Below, in pieces: positions 26,928-36,381 of a DNA stretch of 64,000 bases (the first letter of the stretch is position 1; the number at the start of each line of letters is the position of its first letter). Source of the DNA: Crocinitomicaceae bacterium (GTDB lineage Bacteria > Bacteroidota > Bacteroidia > Flavobacteriales_D > Crocinitomicaceae); NCBI GenBank assembly GCA_014762645.1, contig JABURP010000017.1, positions 113,747 through 177,746 of the forward strand, written 5' to 3'. A program made the position numbers and the translations under genes. Below the pieces are notes generated by a model. That model did no database searches, was not told the origin of the DNA, and saw only the letters and a program-made list of their open reading frames with translations.

Positions 26928-28229
26928 ATGGAAACGAACACGGATCAGCAAGTAGCTAAAATAGAGCTTGATGGACAGATAATAGAAGTTCCTATTGTCG
27001 TAGGAACAGAGAATGAGAAAGCACTTGATATTTCTAAGTTAAGATCTCAAACAGGTTATATTACCCTGGATAGAGGTTTTAAGAATACAGGATCATGTAC
27101 CAGTGCCATTACATTTTTGGATGGTGAAAAAGGGGTTTTAAGATACCGTGGATATCCGATTGAACAACTGGCTGAACAAGCTTCTTTTCTTGAAGTGTCT
27201 TATTTGATACTTTATGGAGAATTACCGACACAGGAACAATTAGCCAATTTTGAAGATGAAATTGACCATCACACTTTGGTGCATGAGGATATGAAACGAT
27301 TTTTTGAAGCATACCCTGCAAAAGCACACCCAATGGGTATTTTAGCTTCTATGATTTGCTCCATGTCTACTTTTTATCCAGAGTCACAAGATCCGAATCG
27401 TTCACCGGAAGCTTTCGAATTATCGATACACAGGTTAATTGCCAAGTTGCCAACTTTGGCTGCTATGGTATATAAGAATGCGGTAAGACATCCATTTATG
27501 TACCCTAAAAATGATTTAGGATACATAGAGAACTTCATGTACATGATGTGGGGTATGCCAACAGAAGATTACGAACCAAATCCAGTTGTGGCTCACGCAT
27601 TGAATAAACTATTGATTCTACATGCGGATCATGAACAAAACTGTTCGGCGTCCACAGTTAGAATTGTTGGATCTTCACAGGCTAACCTTTATGCTTCTAT
27701 ATCTGCAGGTATTTCTGCTTTATGGGGACCTTTACATGGTGGTGCAAACCAGGCTGTAATTGAAATGCTTGAAATGATTCAGGAAGATGGAGGAGATCTT
27801 GAAAAATGGATCGCAAAAGCAAAAGATAAGGAAGATCCGTTCCGTTTAATGGGATTCGGTCACCGAGTATATAAAAACTTTGATCCGCGAGCAACTATCA
27901 TTAAAAAAGCATGTGATGATATCTTAGGAGAGTTGGGTATTAAGGATCCAACTTTGGATATTGCCAAAAAACTTGAAAAAGTTGCTCTGGAAGATGAGTA
28001 CTTTAAATCAAGAGGCCTTTATCCAAACGTAGATTTCTATTCAGGAATTATCTATCGTGCAATAGGGATCCCAACTGAAATGTTTACTGTCATGTTTGCT
28101 CTTGGAAGATTGCCAGGGTGGATTGCACAGTGGAAAGAAATGCTGGATAATGGTGATCCGATTGGAAGGCCTAGACAGGTATATACGGGAGAAAACGAAA
28201 GACAGTTCATCCCTCTCGATCAACGATAA
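26928..28229 (+). CDS. gltA: Citrate synthase
   Basis: Condenses acetyl-CoA with oxaloacetate at the entry to the TCA cycle. 433 residues with catalytic His in GPLHGGANQAV, His in MGFGHRVYKNFDPRA, and Asp in NVDFYSG; the extra N-terminal beta region (residues 1-50) is typical of the type II, NADH-sensitive hexameric enzymes of Gram-negative bacteria. An AT-rich leader with TATCTTAG (26886-26893) may hold the promoter. A strong terminator follows, so it is monocistronic. Confidence 0.96.
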   Translation: METNTDQQVAKIELDGQIIEVPIVVGTENEKALDISKLRSQTGYITLDRGFKNTGSCTSAITFLDGEKGVLRYRGYPIEQLAEQASFLEVSYLILYGELPTQEQLANFEDEIDHHTLVHEDMKRFFEAYPAKAHPMGILASMICSMSTFYPESQDPNRSPEAFELSIHRLIAKLPTLAAMVYKNAVRHPFMYPKNDLGYIENFMYMMWGMPTEDYEPNPVVAHALNKLLILHADHEQNCSASTVRIVGSSQANLYASISAGISALWGPLHGGANQAVIEMLEMIQEDGGDLEKWIAKAKDKEDPFRLMGFGHRVYKNFDPRATIIKKACDDILGELGIKDPTLDIAKKLEKVALEDEYFKSRGLYPNVDFYSGIIYRAIGIPTEMFTVMFALGRLPGWIAQWKEMLDNGDPIGRPRQVYTGENERQFIPLDQR

Positions 28230-28251
28230 TAAAAACCACATATTTAATAAG

Positions 28252-28283
28252 AAAGCCTTTCCAATTATGGGAAGGCTTTTTTT
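28252..28283 (+). terminator. Rho-independent terminator after gltA
   Basis: An 11-bp stem (28252-28262 with 28269-28279, one G-U pair), loop AATTAT, then a T tract to 28283, starting 22 bases past the gltA stop codon. Confidence 0.9.
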
Positions 28284-28426
28284 GTTGAATTAGTTGAGGC
28301 TTTTAATATCTTTATAACAATTCAGAACTGATCTTCGGGAGAATATAATTTTTATACCATCCCAGTCAACTATAGTTGGATAAGATTCGTCTTTGAGTTA
28401 ATATTACACACAGCACATTTTTATCT

Positions 28427-31336
28427 ATGAAAAAACTAGGTCTGCTCTCGCTCTGTTTCCTTACTGTTTTTGCATATAGCCAAACATGGCAAGATGTAGG
28501 CGGCGGAACAAACAACTCAAGCCATGGTATGCTTGTGTACGACGGAAAACTCATCAATCTGGGATCTTTTAATAACCCTTGTAATAGAGTTGCGGCCTGG
28601 GATGGCTCTACATGGTCCTGCCTCGGTGGAGGTGTAGGGATTGTTGCGAGAGCCGGTTGTGTTTGGGATGGGAAACTTGTAGTTGTAGGGGATTTCTGGA
28701 ACAATTTCCAGCCATGTCCCGGATGTAACGGGGTGGCTGTATGGGATGGTTCGACATGGTCAGCACTTGATCAGGGATTTAACAATGATGTATTAACCTG
28801 CACCGTGCATGATGGAGAACTCTATATTGGTGGAGATTTTACCGCTGCGAATGGAGTTCCAATTAATCGGGTAGCTAAATGGGATACGCTTACAAATTCA
28901 TTTGTGTCTGTAGGTAATGTGACAGCAATGGATAATGACGTTAGATGCATGGTTTCTTATGATGGACAACTATGGGTTGGAGGAGACTTTAACAATGTTG
29001 ACGGATGTTCTCCTTGTGATGGATTGGTTAAGTGGGATGATGTGAATCAAGTATGGGAAGGTGGTAATTCCGGTGTTGATCTGGTAGGAGGAGTAAATGA
29101 AACGGTTCGTGTGTTGTTTGTAAATCCCGGAGATGGTAATCTATACATGGGGGGACACTTTCCGGAGTTAATTGATGGAGACGTTGGAGTAATGGATTTT
29201 AACATGAGTGGAATTGCCATGTATGACGGTTCAAATTGGTTTCCGCTCGGTACTGGACTAAACGAGTATTGTCGGGCCATACACCACTATAATGGTTACG
29301 TCATTGCAGGTGGATATTTCACTGATGCCGGTGGCGTTGCAGCAAATAAAATCGCTAAATGGGATCCTGTTAATCAGACCTGGAGCGCCATGGGGTTAGG
29401 ATTTGATGGAGTAGGAATAGATGAATACGTAAAATCCGCCTATACCTGGAATGGAATTTTCTTTGCAGGAGGAGCCTATACGCAGGCTGAAGGTGGTCCA
29501 ATGAATTATATTGCTCAGTGGTATGAGGCTCCGACGAATCCACCTTTAGCTTCCATCAATGCTTCAACAACTGCAGTTTGCGAAGGAGGATGTATTGATT
29601 TTATGGATAACAGTACAAATTCTCCCACTTCATGGTCCTGGACATTTCCTGGTTCCGATACACCAACATCAACCGCACAAAACCCGGGAAGTGTATGCTA
29701 CTCAACAGCTGGGTCTTATACGGTTTCATTACAAGCATGTAATGCTAACGGATGTAATACAACAACAATGACCATAAATATTGAGACAGTTCCAACTGTT
29801 ACCGTTTCAGATCAAACCATTTGTGAAGGTAATACGGCAACATTAACAGCTGTTCCTTCAGCAGGAGGGGGGAATTACAATTGGTCACCTGGTGGACAGA
29901 CAACAAGTTCAATAAATGTCTCACCAGCAAGTACGACAACCTATACTGTCAATTATGATTTAAATGGATGTCCGGCTGTTCCAATTACAGCAACCGTTAC
30001 GGTGAATCCTGTTCCAACAGTTTCGGTGAACAGTGAAACAATATGTGAAGGCGATATGGCTATTTTAACTGCAGCTCCTTCTGTTGGAGGTGGTACGTAT
30101 AACTGGTCCAGTGGACAAACTACATCTTCTATTACAGTATCTCCAACAATCACTACTGTTTATGACGTTGACTATACGTTAAATGGGTGTACAAGCCCAA
30201 TCGCACAATCAATCGTACAGGTGAATCCAACCTATGCGCTTAATGAAGCTGCCGAAGTGTGTAGTGGTAATTCAATTACTTATCCAGACGGTTTCACAGA
30301 GACGATTACAGGCCCAACTTCTCATACGAGCAATCTAACTACCGTTGATGGATGTGATTCCATTATTACAACAAATGTGACGCTTGGGACCGATTATAAT
30401 TTATCGGAGTCCGTCGAGGTATGTACAGGTTCTAATTATACGTATCCTGATGGAACTGTATCCACAAATATTACTGCGCCAGAATCCCACACCTCTAATC
30501 TTACGAGTTCGGCGGGATGTGATTCGGTTATTACAACGAATGTTTCGCTTGGTACGAGTTATAATTTAACTGAAGCGGTACAGGTTTGCTCGGGAGCAAG
30601 CCATACCTATCCTGACGGAACAGTATCTACCGGAATTACTGCTTCAGAATCACATATTTCGAATCTATTAAGTACCGCCGGGTGTGATTCGGTAATTACA
30701 ACCAATATTAGTGTTATAAGTTCCTATAATCTGACAGAAAGTGCAAATGTTTGTAGTGGTGATAGCTACACTTACCCGGACGGGTCAACTTCTGTTAATA
30801 TTACTGCCGCGGAATCACATGTCTCAAACTTAACTGCCGTAAATGGTTGTGACAGTACAATTACAACTAATGTTACCATTACTGCTTTACCGTTGAATAC
30901 GGTAACAGTATCAGGAATCACATTAACGGCTGATGAAGTTGGTGCTGCTTATCAATGGCTGGATTGCGATAATAATTATGCGGTTATAAATGGAGAAACT
31001 AATCAGACCTTTACACCAATAGCAAACGGAAATTATGCAGTTGACGTAACCCTTAATGGTTGTTCGGACACTTCAGATTGTCGGGCAATAAATTCAATTG
31101 GGTTTGATGAAGAATCTATACAACTCAGTATTTATCCGAATCCTGTAAATGGCGAATTAATGATTTCATCTTCTGTTCCAGTAAAAGGTGTTCCGTTTGA
31201 AATTCTTGATGCCAGAGGTCGGGTAGTGCTGGAGGGAATGTTATCAGAAAACATTATCAGTGTACAGCAGCTTGAACGCGGTGCTTATATTCTGCAGTTG
31301 GATCACATTCACCGTATTCGGTTTATAAAACAGTAA
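28427..31336 (+). CDS. Large secreted repeat protein: propeller, PKD, Ig-like and Cys-repeat domains, T9SS tail
   Basis: 969 residues with signal peptide (MKKLGLLSLCFLTVFAYSQ). Residues about 20-365 form a propeller of repeating WDGSTW...LYIGGDF units. A PKD domain follows (about 375-460, SWSWTFPGSDTPTS...PGSYTV-like), then two Ig-like modules of about 75 residues (ICEGNTATLTA, ICEGDMAILTA). Four further repeats of 54-55 residues have the pattern VCSG...YPDG...CDS-I-TTN (nucleotides 30233-30889). The T9SS type A tail starts IYPNPVNGELMI. The layout suggests a surface adhesin or matrix protein, with no catalytic motif visible. It has its own leader after the gltA terminator. Confidence 0.85.
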   Translation: MKKLGLLSLCFLTVFAYSQTWQDVGGGTNNSSHGMLVYDGKLINLGSFNNPCNRVAAWDGSTWSCLGGGVGIVARAGCVWDGKLVVVGDFWNNFQPCPGCNGVAVWDGSTWSALDQGFNNDVLTCTVHDGELYIGGDFTAANGVPINRVAKWDTLTNSFVSVGNVTAMDNDVRCMVSYDGQLWVGGDFNNVDGCSPCDGLVKWDDVNQVWEGGNSGVDLVGGVNETVRVLFVNPGDGNLYMGGHFPELIDGDVGVMDFNMSGIAMYDGSNWFPLGTGLNEYCRAIHHYNGYVIAGGYFTDAGGVAANKIAKWDPVNQTWSAMGLGFDGVGIDEYVKSAYTWNGIFFAGGAYTQAEGGPMNYIAQWYEAPTNPPLASINASTTAVCEGGCIDFMDNSTNSPTSWSWTFPGSDTPTSTAQNPGSVCYSTAGSYTVSLQACNANGCNTTTMTINIETVPTVTVSDQTICEGNTATLTAVPSAGGGNYNWSPGGQTTSSINVSPASTTTYTVNYDLNGCPAVPITATVTVNPVPTVSVNSETICEGDMAILTAAPSVGGGTYNWSSGQTTSSITVSPTITTVYDVDYTLNGCTSPIAQSIVQVNPTYALNEAAEVCSGNSITYPDGFTETITGPTSHTSNLTTVDGCDSIITTNVTLGTDYNLSESVEVCTGSNYTYPDGTVSTNITAPESHTSNLTSSAGCDSVITTNVSLGTSYNLTEAVQVCSGASHTYPDGTVSTGITASESHISNLLSTAGCDSVITTNISVISSYNLTESANVCSGDSYTYPDGSTSVNITAAESHVSNLTAVNGCDSTITTNVTITALPLNTVTVSGITLTADEVGAAYQWLDCDNNYAVINGETNQTFTPIANGNYAVDVTLNGCSDTSDCRAINSIGFDEESIQLSIYPNPVNGELMISSSVPVKGVPFEILDARGRVVLEGMLSENIISVQQLERGAYILQLDHIHRIRFIKQ
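30233..30889 (+). repeat. Four in-frame tandem repeats of 162-165 bases
   Basis: Units start at 30233, 30395, 30560 and 30725. Each encodes Y(A/N)L-x-E-(A/S)... followed by VC(S/T)G, TYPDG, SH-x-SNL and GCDS-I-TTN. Two cysteines per unit are invariant, so each unit may be a disulfide-stabilised domain. The repeats have diverged at the DNA level. Confidence 0.85.
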
Positions 31337-31443
31337 GTTATTTTTTAGGCTTAAGTCGTAGTTCAGGTCGGTATACCCAAATTTCAGCTAGAATACGTGA
31401 ATCGATAACTGCCATAAGTATGGCGAATCTATGTTTTTCACTA

Positions 31444-32652
31444 TCAAGCTCTTTCTATCACTGTCGCATAGCCTTGTCCAACTCCAATACACATGGTAAC
31501 AAGCGCGTAACGCTTGTTAGTTTTTTGAAGTTCAATAGCCGCAGTTTGAAGGATCCTACCACCAGTCATTCCCAGAGGATGACCAATTGCAATACCTCCG
31601 CCATTCGGGTTAATTCGTGGGTCGTCATCAGCTATTCCCATTTCACGTGTACAGGCTAAAGCCTGAGCTGCAAAAGCTTCATTGATTTCAATGATATCCA
31701 TATCATCAAAAGTAAGTCCTGCTCTTGCCAGTGCTTTTTGAGAAGCGTATACCGGTCCAATTCCCATAATTCTAGGTTCAACCCCGGCCACGGCAGCTGA
31801 AACGATTCGCGCAAGTGGTTTGAAATTATTTGCCTTTACGGCATCTTCGGAGGCTACAAGCAGAGCAACCGCCCCATCATTTAGACCCGAACTATTTCCA
31901 GCGGTAACCGAACCTCCTTCTTTTCGGAAGGCAGCTCTTAACTTTCCAAGAACTTCAAGGGTTGTATTAGGTTTTATAAATTCATCCTTATCAAAGATCA
32001 GGTCATCTTGTTTTCTTCTAGGGATTGCAACAGGCGTTATTTCTTCTGCCAGACGTCCTGATTCCTGAGCTTTGGTGGCTTTCATTTGACTCCAGTAAGC
32101 AAACTTATCCTGATCTTCTCTTGAGATCTTGTACATTTCAACCAAATTCTCTGCGGTTGATCCCATACCTTCAGTTCCGTATAGTTCTTTCATTTTTGGA
32201 TTGATGAATCGCCATCCGAAACTGGAATCGTGCATTTCGGCGTCTCGCCCAAAAGGTTTGGACACTTTTGATATTACCCAGGGGCCTCTTGTCATGTGTT
32301 CAACACCACCTGAGATGTAGATATCGCCATTGCCCGTTTGAATCGCTCTGGCAGCATTAATAGTGGAAGCCATACCAGATGAGCAAAGACGGTTTACCGT
32401 TTCACCACCAACCGTCCAGGGAAGACCAGCTAACAGCAAACTCATTCGTGCAACATTCCTATTGTCTTCACCTGCCTGATTGGCACAACCGAAGAAGACG
32501 TCTTCAATGTCTTTTGGGTCCATGTTGGGGTGTCTGGCCACGAGTTCTTTCATGACATGAGCCCCCAGATCATCCGTTCTTACCGGAGCAAGCGTTCCTC
32601 CAAAATTTCCAATTGCAGTGCGAATAGCGTCAACTATAAAAACGTCTTTCAT
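31444..32652 (-). CDS. Acetyl-CoA acyltransferase, 3-oxoadipyl-CoA thiolase (PcaF/PaaJ) type
   Basis: 402-residue thiolase with nucleophile Cys90 (NRLCSSGM), His358 ([10 protein letters not shown]) and Cys388 (CIGVGQG). The segment [17 protein letters not shown] is characteristic of PcaF/PaaJ thiolases, which cleave 3-oxoadipyl-CoA to succinyl-CoA and acetyl-CoA, while fatty-acid FadA enzymes differ there. No aromatic-degradation or beta-oxidation genes lie next to it, so the physiological substrate remains open; a general 3-ketoacyl-CoA thiolase is possible. It is convergent with the repeat-protein gene and divergent from the glycosyltransferase gene. Confidence 0.9.
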   Translation of the reverse strand: MKDVFIVDAIRTAIGNFGGTLAPVRTDDLGAHVMKELVARHPNMDPKDIEDVFFGCANQAGEDNRNVARMSLLLAGLPWTVGGETVNRLCSSGMASTINAARAIQTGNGDIYISGGVEHMTRGPWVISKVSKPFGRDAEMHDSSFGWRFINPKMKELYGTEGMGSTAENLVEMYKISREDQDKFAYWSQMKATKAQESGRLAEEITPVAIPRRKQDDLIFDKDEFIKPNTTLEVLGKLRAAFRKEGGSVTAGNSSGLNDGAVALLVASEDAVKANNFKPLARIVSAAVAGVEPRIMGIGPVYASQKALARAGLTFDDMDIIEINEAFAAQALACTREMGIADDDPRINPNGGGIAIGHPLGMTGGRILQTAAIELQKTNKRYALVTMCIGVGQGYATVIERA

Positions 32653-32721
32653 CTTCGTGTTATATTTAGTTTGTGGAATTCATTTCTGATTGCCCCAAAT
32701 TTAATAAGTTTGGGGGATATC

Positions 32722-34146
32722 ATGAACAGGATAGGAGATAGAAAGATCGTAATTGGTCTAATGCTGTTACAAGTTGCCGTTTGTGCTCCTTTTCTGAATT
32801 CCTTTCCTATTGATCTGGATGAACCGTTTTCGGTGTTTATAGCACAGCAAGACATGAGTGAATTTATTCCTGAACTACAGGAAGGAAATAATTCCCCCTT
32901 GTATTTTATACTCTTACATTTTTGGATAAAAATATTTGGTATCGGTGCGGTTGCAGTTCGTTCGTTGTCTTTATTTTTTAGCGTATTGACGTTACCAATA
33001 TTATATAAACTTGGAAAGTCTTTACTGGAAAGAGAATATGCCCTTGTCGCTTGTCTGTTTTTTATTTTTTCAACATTTATGCACTACCATAGTATGGAAG
33101 CGCGTATGTATTCTTTGTTTGTAATGCTTACCGTATTTGCATATTATGATTTAAACAAGTTCATATTTGATAACTCAAAAGTATTTTGGCGCTTAGCTAT
33201 TTGGAATGTGCTGCTATTTTATACGCATTATTTATCCATCTTTATTATAGGAACTGAAGTAATAATCTTCTTCTTTCTATTTAAGAACATAACACAGAAA
33301 AAACTGCTTCATTTTATTATCTCGGGAGTAATATCTCTTATCCTTATTGTGCCAGGGTTATCTCAATTATTAACTCGTTCTGCTGAATATACTGATGGCA
33401 GCAATTGGGTTCCTGAGACCAATTATACAGCGCTTTACGGTAATATTATTCGCTTTTTTAACCATACAATATCGATAAGTATACTCTTTGGATTATGCAC
33501 CATTTTTATTTTGATTAATCGAAAAAAAATACTAGCTGTAGTCCGTAACTATTGGAGAGATCAGAAAGTTCATTTTGTCATTTTAGCTTTCGTTGTTCCC
33601 TATGTAGGTATGTTTGTAGTTTCAAGATTGGTAACACCTATTTTTCTTGATCGTTATTTACTTTTTACGGTCCCGTTTTTATACTTGTTGGTTGCGTTTA
33701 TTATTAAGGTATCCCTTCAAGACTATAAAAAATGGTATTTCTTGGTTCTATTTGTATTACCCTTGGTAATTTCTTGCGCCTATGTGCCGGATACAAACAG
33801 GGAAACAGATAAAGTTGCAAACTATGTGCATGAGAATGCAGGTAACAATGATTTGATAATCCTATGTCCTCCATTTTATGATCTTACGTTTATTTATCAT
33901 TTTGATCAAGCGATATTTTTTGATTATAAGAATACCCGAAATAGAATCTCAGAAAGTAACATTTTGAGGGTATATTCCTGGGATGAAGTTGGTGAAACAG
34001 AATCATTCAATAAAATCATATTTGTGGATTCACATGCAGAATTCCTCTATCCAAATAATGGTATTATCAAGGGTTTAGAAGAAAATCGAACATATTTTAC
34101 ATCAAAAGAATTTAAAGGTAATTGTGTAGTTTATATATACAAATAG
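32722..34146 (+). CDS. GT-C fold membrane glycosyltransferase (GT39/ArnT-like)
   Basis: 474 residues from the ATG at 32722, which has an unusually good Shine-Dalgarno (GGGGGA) and starts right before the first membrane helix; longer in-frame starts would overlap the divergent thiolase. About ten hydrophobic helices are visible, with the first-loop acidic motif PIDLDEPFS typical of GT39/GT83 enzymes that use polyprenyl-phosphate sugars, followed by NNSPLYFILLHFW. Probably modifies lipids, glycans or proteins on the periplasmic side. The next gene starts 1 base past its stop. Acceptor and sugar are unknown. Confidence 0.85.
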   Translation: MNRIGDRKIVIGLMLLQVAVCAPFLNSFPIDLDEPFSVFIAQQDMSEFIPELQEGNNSPLYFILLHFWIKIFGIGAVAVRSLSLFFSVLTLPILYKLGKSLLEREYALVACLFFIFSTFMHYHSMEARMYSLFVMLTVFAYYDLNKFIFDNSKVFWRLAIWNVLLFYTHYLSIFIIGTEVIIFFFLFKNITQKKLLHFIISGVISLILIVPGLSQLLTRSAEYTDGSNWVPETNYTALYGNIIRFFNHTISISILFGLCTIFILINRKKILAVVRNYWRDQKVHFVILAFVVPYVGMFVVSRLVTPIFLDRYLLFTVPFLYLLVAFIIKVSLQDYKKWYFLVLFVLPLVISCAYVPDTNRETDKVANYVHENAGNNDLIILCPPFYDLTFIYHFDQAIFFDYKNTRNRISESNILRVYSWDEVGETESFNKIIFVDSHAEFLYPNNGIIKGLEENRTYFTSKEFKGNCVVYIYK

Positions 34147-34147
34147 T

Positions 34148-34903
34148 ATGGAAATTAAAAGTGTAAATATTGTAGGGTCGGGGAATGTTGCGAGCAAATT
34201 ATTCAAGATGCTCAATGAAAAAATACGAATCCCTTCAATATATGCCAGAGATATTACTTGTGCTAAAAATATTGTTCGTGGAACTACAACTGTGCCTGTT
34301 GATCAACTTTCAAAATTAGATTTAGCGGATTTAACAATTATTGCGGTTTCAGATTCAGCTATTTCACAAGTAATAAATGAATTATCCGGAGAATTTTCCG
34401 TGGTTCATACATCTGGTTCTATAGATATCCAAATTTTGGATAAATTCAATAATTATGGCAGTTTATATCCTTTGCAAACAATAAGTAAGGATTCCGCTCA
34501 TGATATAGAGATTCCTTTTTTAATAGAAGGCTCCTCAAAAGCTTTCGAGAAATTTTTGGCCGATTTTGCCCAAAATATTTTAGGAACTAGAACATTAGTT
34601 GTTAATAGCCGTAAGAGAGCTTCAATTCACTTGTCAGCTGTAATAACAAGTAATTTCACAACCTATTTACTTCGTGAAGCAAAAGTTTTATTGTCGGAAG
34701 AGAATGTAGATTTGAATATTCTTAGACCATTGTTAGAAGAAACTGTTCGAAAAGCATTTGAGCTTTCTCCTGAAGTTGCACAGACAGGTCCTGCGCGAAG
34801 GAAAGACACTTTAATTATTGAGAAGCATTTAAAACAAATACAAGATTCAGAATTACGAGAGGTCTATAAGCTGATTTCAAAAAAAATTGCTGACTATTAT
34901 TAA
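34148..34903 (+). CDS. Rossmann-fold/DUF2520 protein (putative NADP-dependent oxidoreductase)
   Basis: 251 residues. An N-terminal Rossmann fold with VNIVGSGNVASKLFKML is followed by DLADLTIIAVSDSAI (typical of the F420/NADP oxidoreductase superfamily), VVHTSGS, and a C-terminal helical DUF2520-type domain (about 130-250) with SLYPLQTIS and the QTGPARRKD motif. The family resembles ketopantoate reductase and pyrroline-5-carboxylate reductase folds but has no proven reaction. Tightly follows the glycosyltransferase gene; its last 4 bases overlap the convergent T9SS gene. Confidence 0.85.
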   Translation: MEIKSVNIVGSGNVASKLFKMLNEKIRIPSIYARDITCAKNIVRGTTTVPVDQLSKLDLADLTIIAVSDSAISQVINELSGEFSVVHTSGSIDIQILDKFNNYGSLYPLQTISKDSAHDIEIPFLIEGSSKAFEKFLADFAQNILGTRTLVVNSRKRASIHLSAVITSNFTTYLLREAKVLLSEENVDLNILRPLLEETVRKAFELSPEVAQTGPARRKDTLIIEKHLKQIQDSELREVYKLISKKIADYY

Positions 34904-36381
34904 TTCTTTATGATTTTATGAGAATAGCGTTGATCATCAGCAATTATTGTTACGATATATAAACCTGGGGCTAGTTCAGATAGATCCATGACCATTTTTA
35001 ATTTTTCATTAGGAATTACTATTTGACCATTCATTGAGGTCACCATAACATTTGCATTTGGCGGAAACCCGGAAAAATTTAAATTACTTTCAACAACGGT
35101 AGGGTATATAAGTAATTCTTCGGCATGTATCATTTCTTCATAACTCAAGGTAATAATGGAACTGTCAAGTTCATTAAGTACTGAAATTCCACCACCAGAA
35201 TTAAATTTATCTACCCGAACTATAAACATGTTCATCCCACCAGATGAACCGTATTTGAGCTTGCCACATCCAACAATTCCAAGATCATAACAGAAATCTA
35301 TAGCATATAATACATCCTCTCCAGCATGGCCAAAATTATTGACATACGCAGATTGATAGTAGTTATTGAGTAGTTTTCCAAGAAATGCATCAGGCTTATT
35401 ATCATTAAGAGAATATCCAAAGGATTTGGTTTCACCTCCGTAAAAAATATTGTCGACCATATCAACAGTAATATCATGAGCAATTTCTACTTCATGAGAC
35501 CCACCTGTCAATGATGTGTCTGCAAGTAATGTATTCCCATCATCTGTAATATTATAAATCCAAAAATCTGCCAAAAATCCAGTCTGGTCATAATAATAAT
35601 GTCTTGAACCACCAATGAAATATTCATTACCCGGATTTTTGACAATAGAAGTAAAAAAGTCATTTCTTTCTTTGCCAACATATTGTACCCAACCTAAACT
35701 ACCATCAATATGATATTTTAAAATTATTCCATCAGACATTCCTGCACCAAAGGACTCTGTTCCACCAACTACCACAAGTGAGTCGCCATCAAGTATAACG
35801 GCTTTGGCATAGTCATTCTCCGTACCACCATAGGTCCGGGTCCATAAAGTGTCTCCAAGTTTATCAGTTCTAATCATATATATATCACCATTACCTTGAC
35901 CATAACTATATGTTTCTCCTACTAAGACATAACCACTATCCGGCATTTGAATTAGATCGAATGCTTTATCCCAATCCGTTCCACCATAGGTTTTTTCAAA
36001 CTCTGGAGTACCGTCGTTCAGTGTTTTTATTAAATAGAAATCAAATCCACCATTTCCGAAACTGTTGGTGAATCCACAAAGTGCGTAAGCAGAATCATTT
36101 GTAACAACGACCGATTCACCCCATTCTGAGCCAGATCCTCCATAGTTGTACGACCATTTGAAATTACCTAATGAATCCACTTTTAATAAATAAGCTTCGC
36201 CATTATCTGGATAAAAGCTGCTTGAACCACCCGTACAAATATAGCCGGTATCAAGATCTTGCTTAATGTCTTTAGCTATATCATACCCAGAGTTACCGTA
36301 AGTTGTAAGAAAATTAATATTCTGCCCATAAACAATACAGAAGAACAATAGTGCCGATATACTTAAAATTCCTTTCATCAC
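34900..36381 (-). CDS. Secreted beta-propeller protein with T9SS tail
   Basis: 493 residues: signal peptide (ending FCIVYGQ), then about seven repeats with the pattern YGG-x-E/D-x-A... GY-x-L-x-G-x-(T/S)-x-S-x-G-x-GD-x-Y-x-(I/L)... as in GGTDWDKAFDLIQMPDSGY, predicted to form a propeller. A T9SS type A-like tail starts IYPTVVESNLNFSG and ends YSHKIIKN. It is the last gene of a three-gene leftward operon; its ATG directly abuts the stop of the preceding gene. Function unknown; likely a surface or secreted protein. Confidence 0.82.
   Translation of the reverse strand: MMKGILSISALLFFCIVYGQNINFLTTYGNSGYDIAKDIKQDLDTGYICTGGSSSFYPDNGEAYLLKVDSLGNFKWSYNYGGSGSEWGESVVVTNDSAYALCGFTNSFGNGGFDFYLIKTLNDGTPEFEKTYGGTDWDKAFDLIQMPDSGYVLVGETYSYGQGNGDIYMIRTDKLGDTLWTRTYGGTENDYAKAVILDGDSLVVVGGTESFGAGMSDGIILKYHIDGSLGWVQYVGKERNDFFTSIVKNPGNEYFIGGSRHYYYDQTGFLADFWIYNITDDGNTLLADTSLTGGSHEVEIAHDITVDMVDNIFYGGETKSFGYSLNDNKPDAFLGKLLNNYYQSAYVNNFGHAGEDVLYAIDFCYDLGIVGCGKLKYGSSGGMNMFIVRVDKFNSGGGISVLNELDSSIITLSYEEMIHAEELLIYPTVVESNLNFSGFPPNANVMVTSMNGQIVIPNEKLKMVMDLSELAPGLYIVTIIADDQRYSHKIIKN

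Noticed and set aside
28427..31336. CRISPR-like or VNTR array in the regular repeats
   Set aside because: The 162-165 base repeats are in frame, encode conserved cysteines and have no spacer structure.
31444..32652. Part of an aromatic (beta-ketoadipate) catabolic cluster
   Set aside because: The thiolase resembles PcaF, but no pca or paa genes flank it, so only the enzyme type is called.
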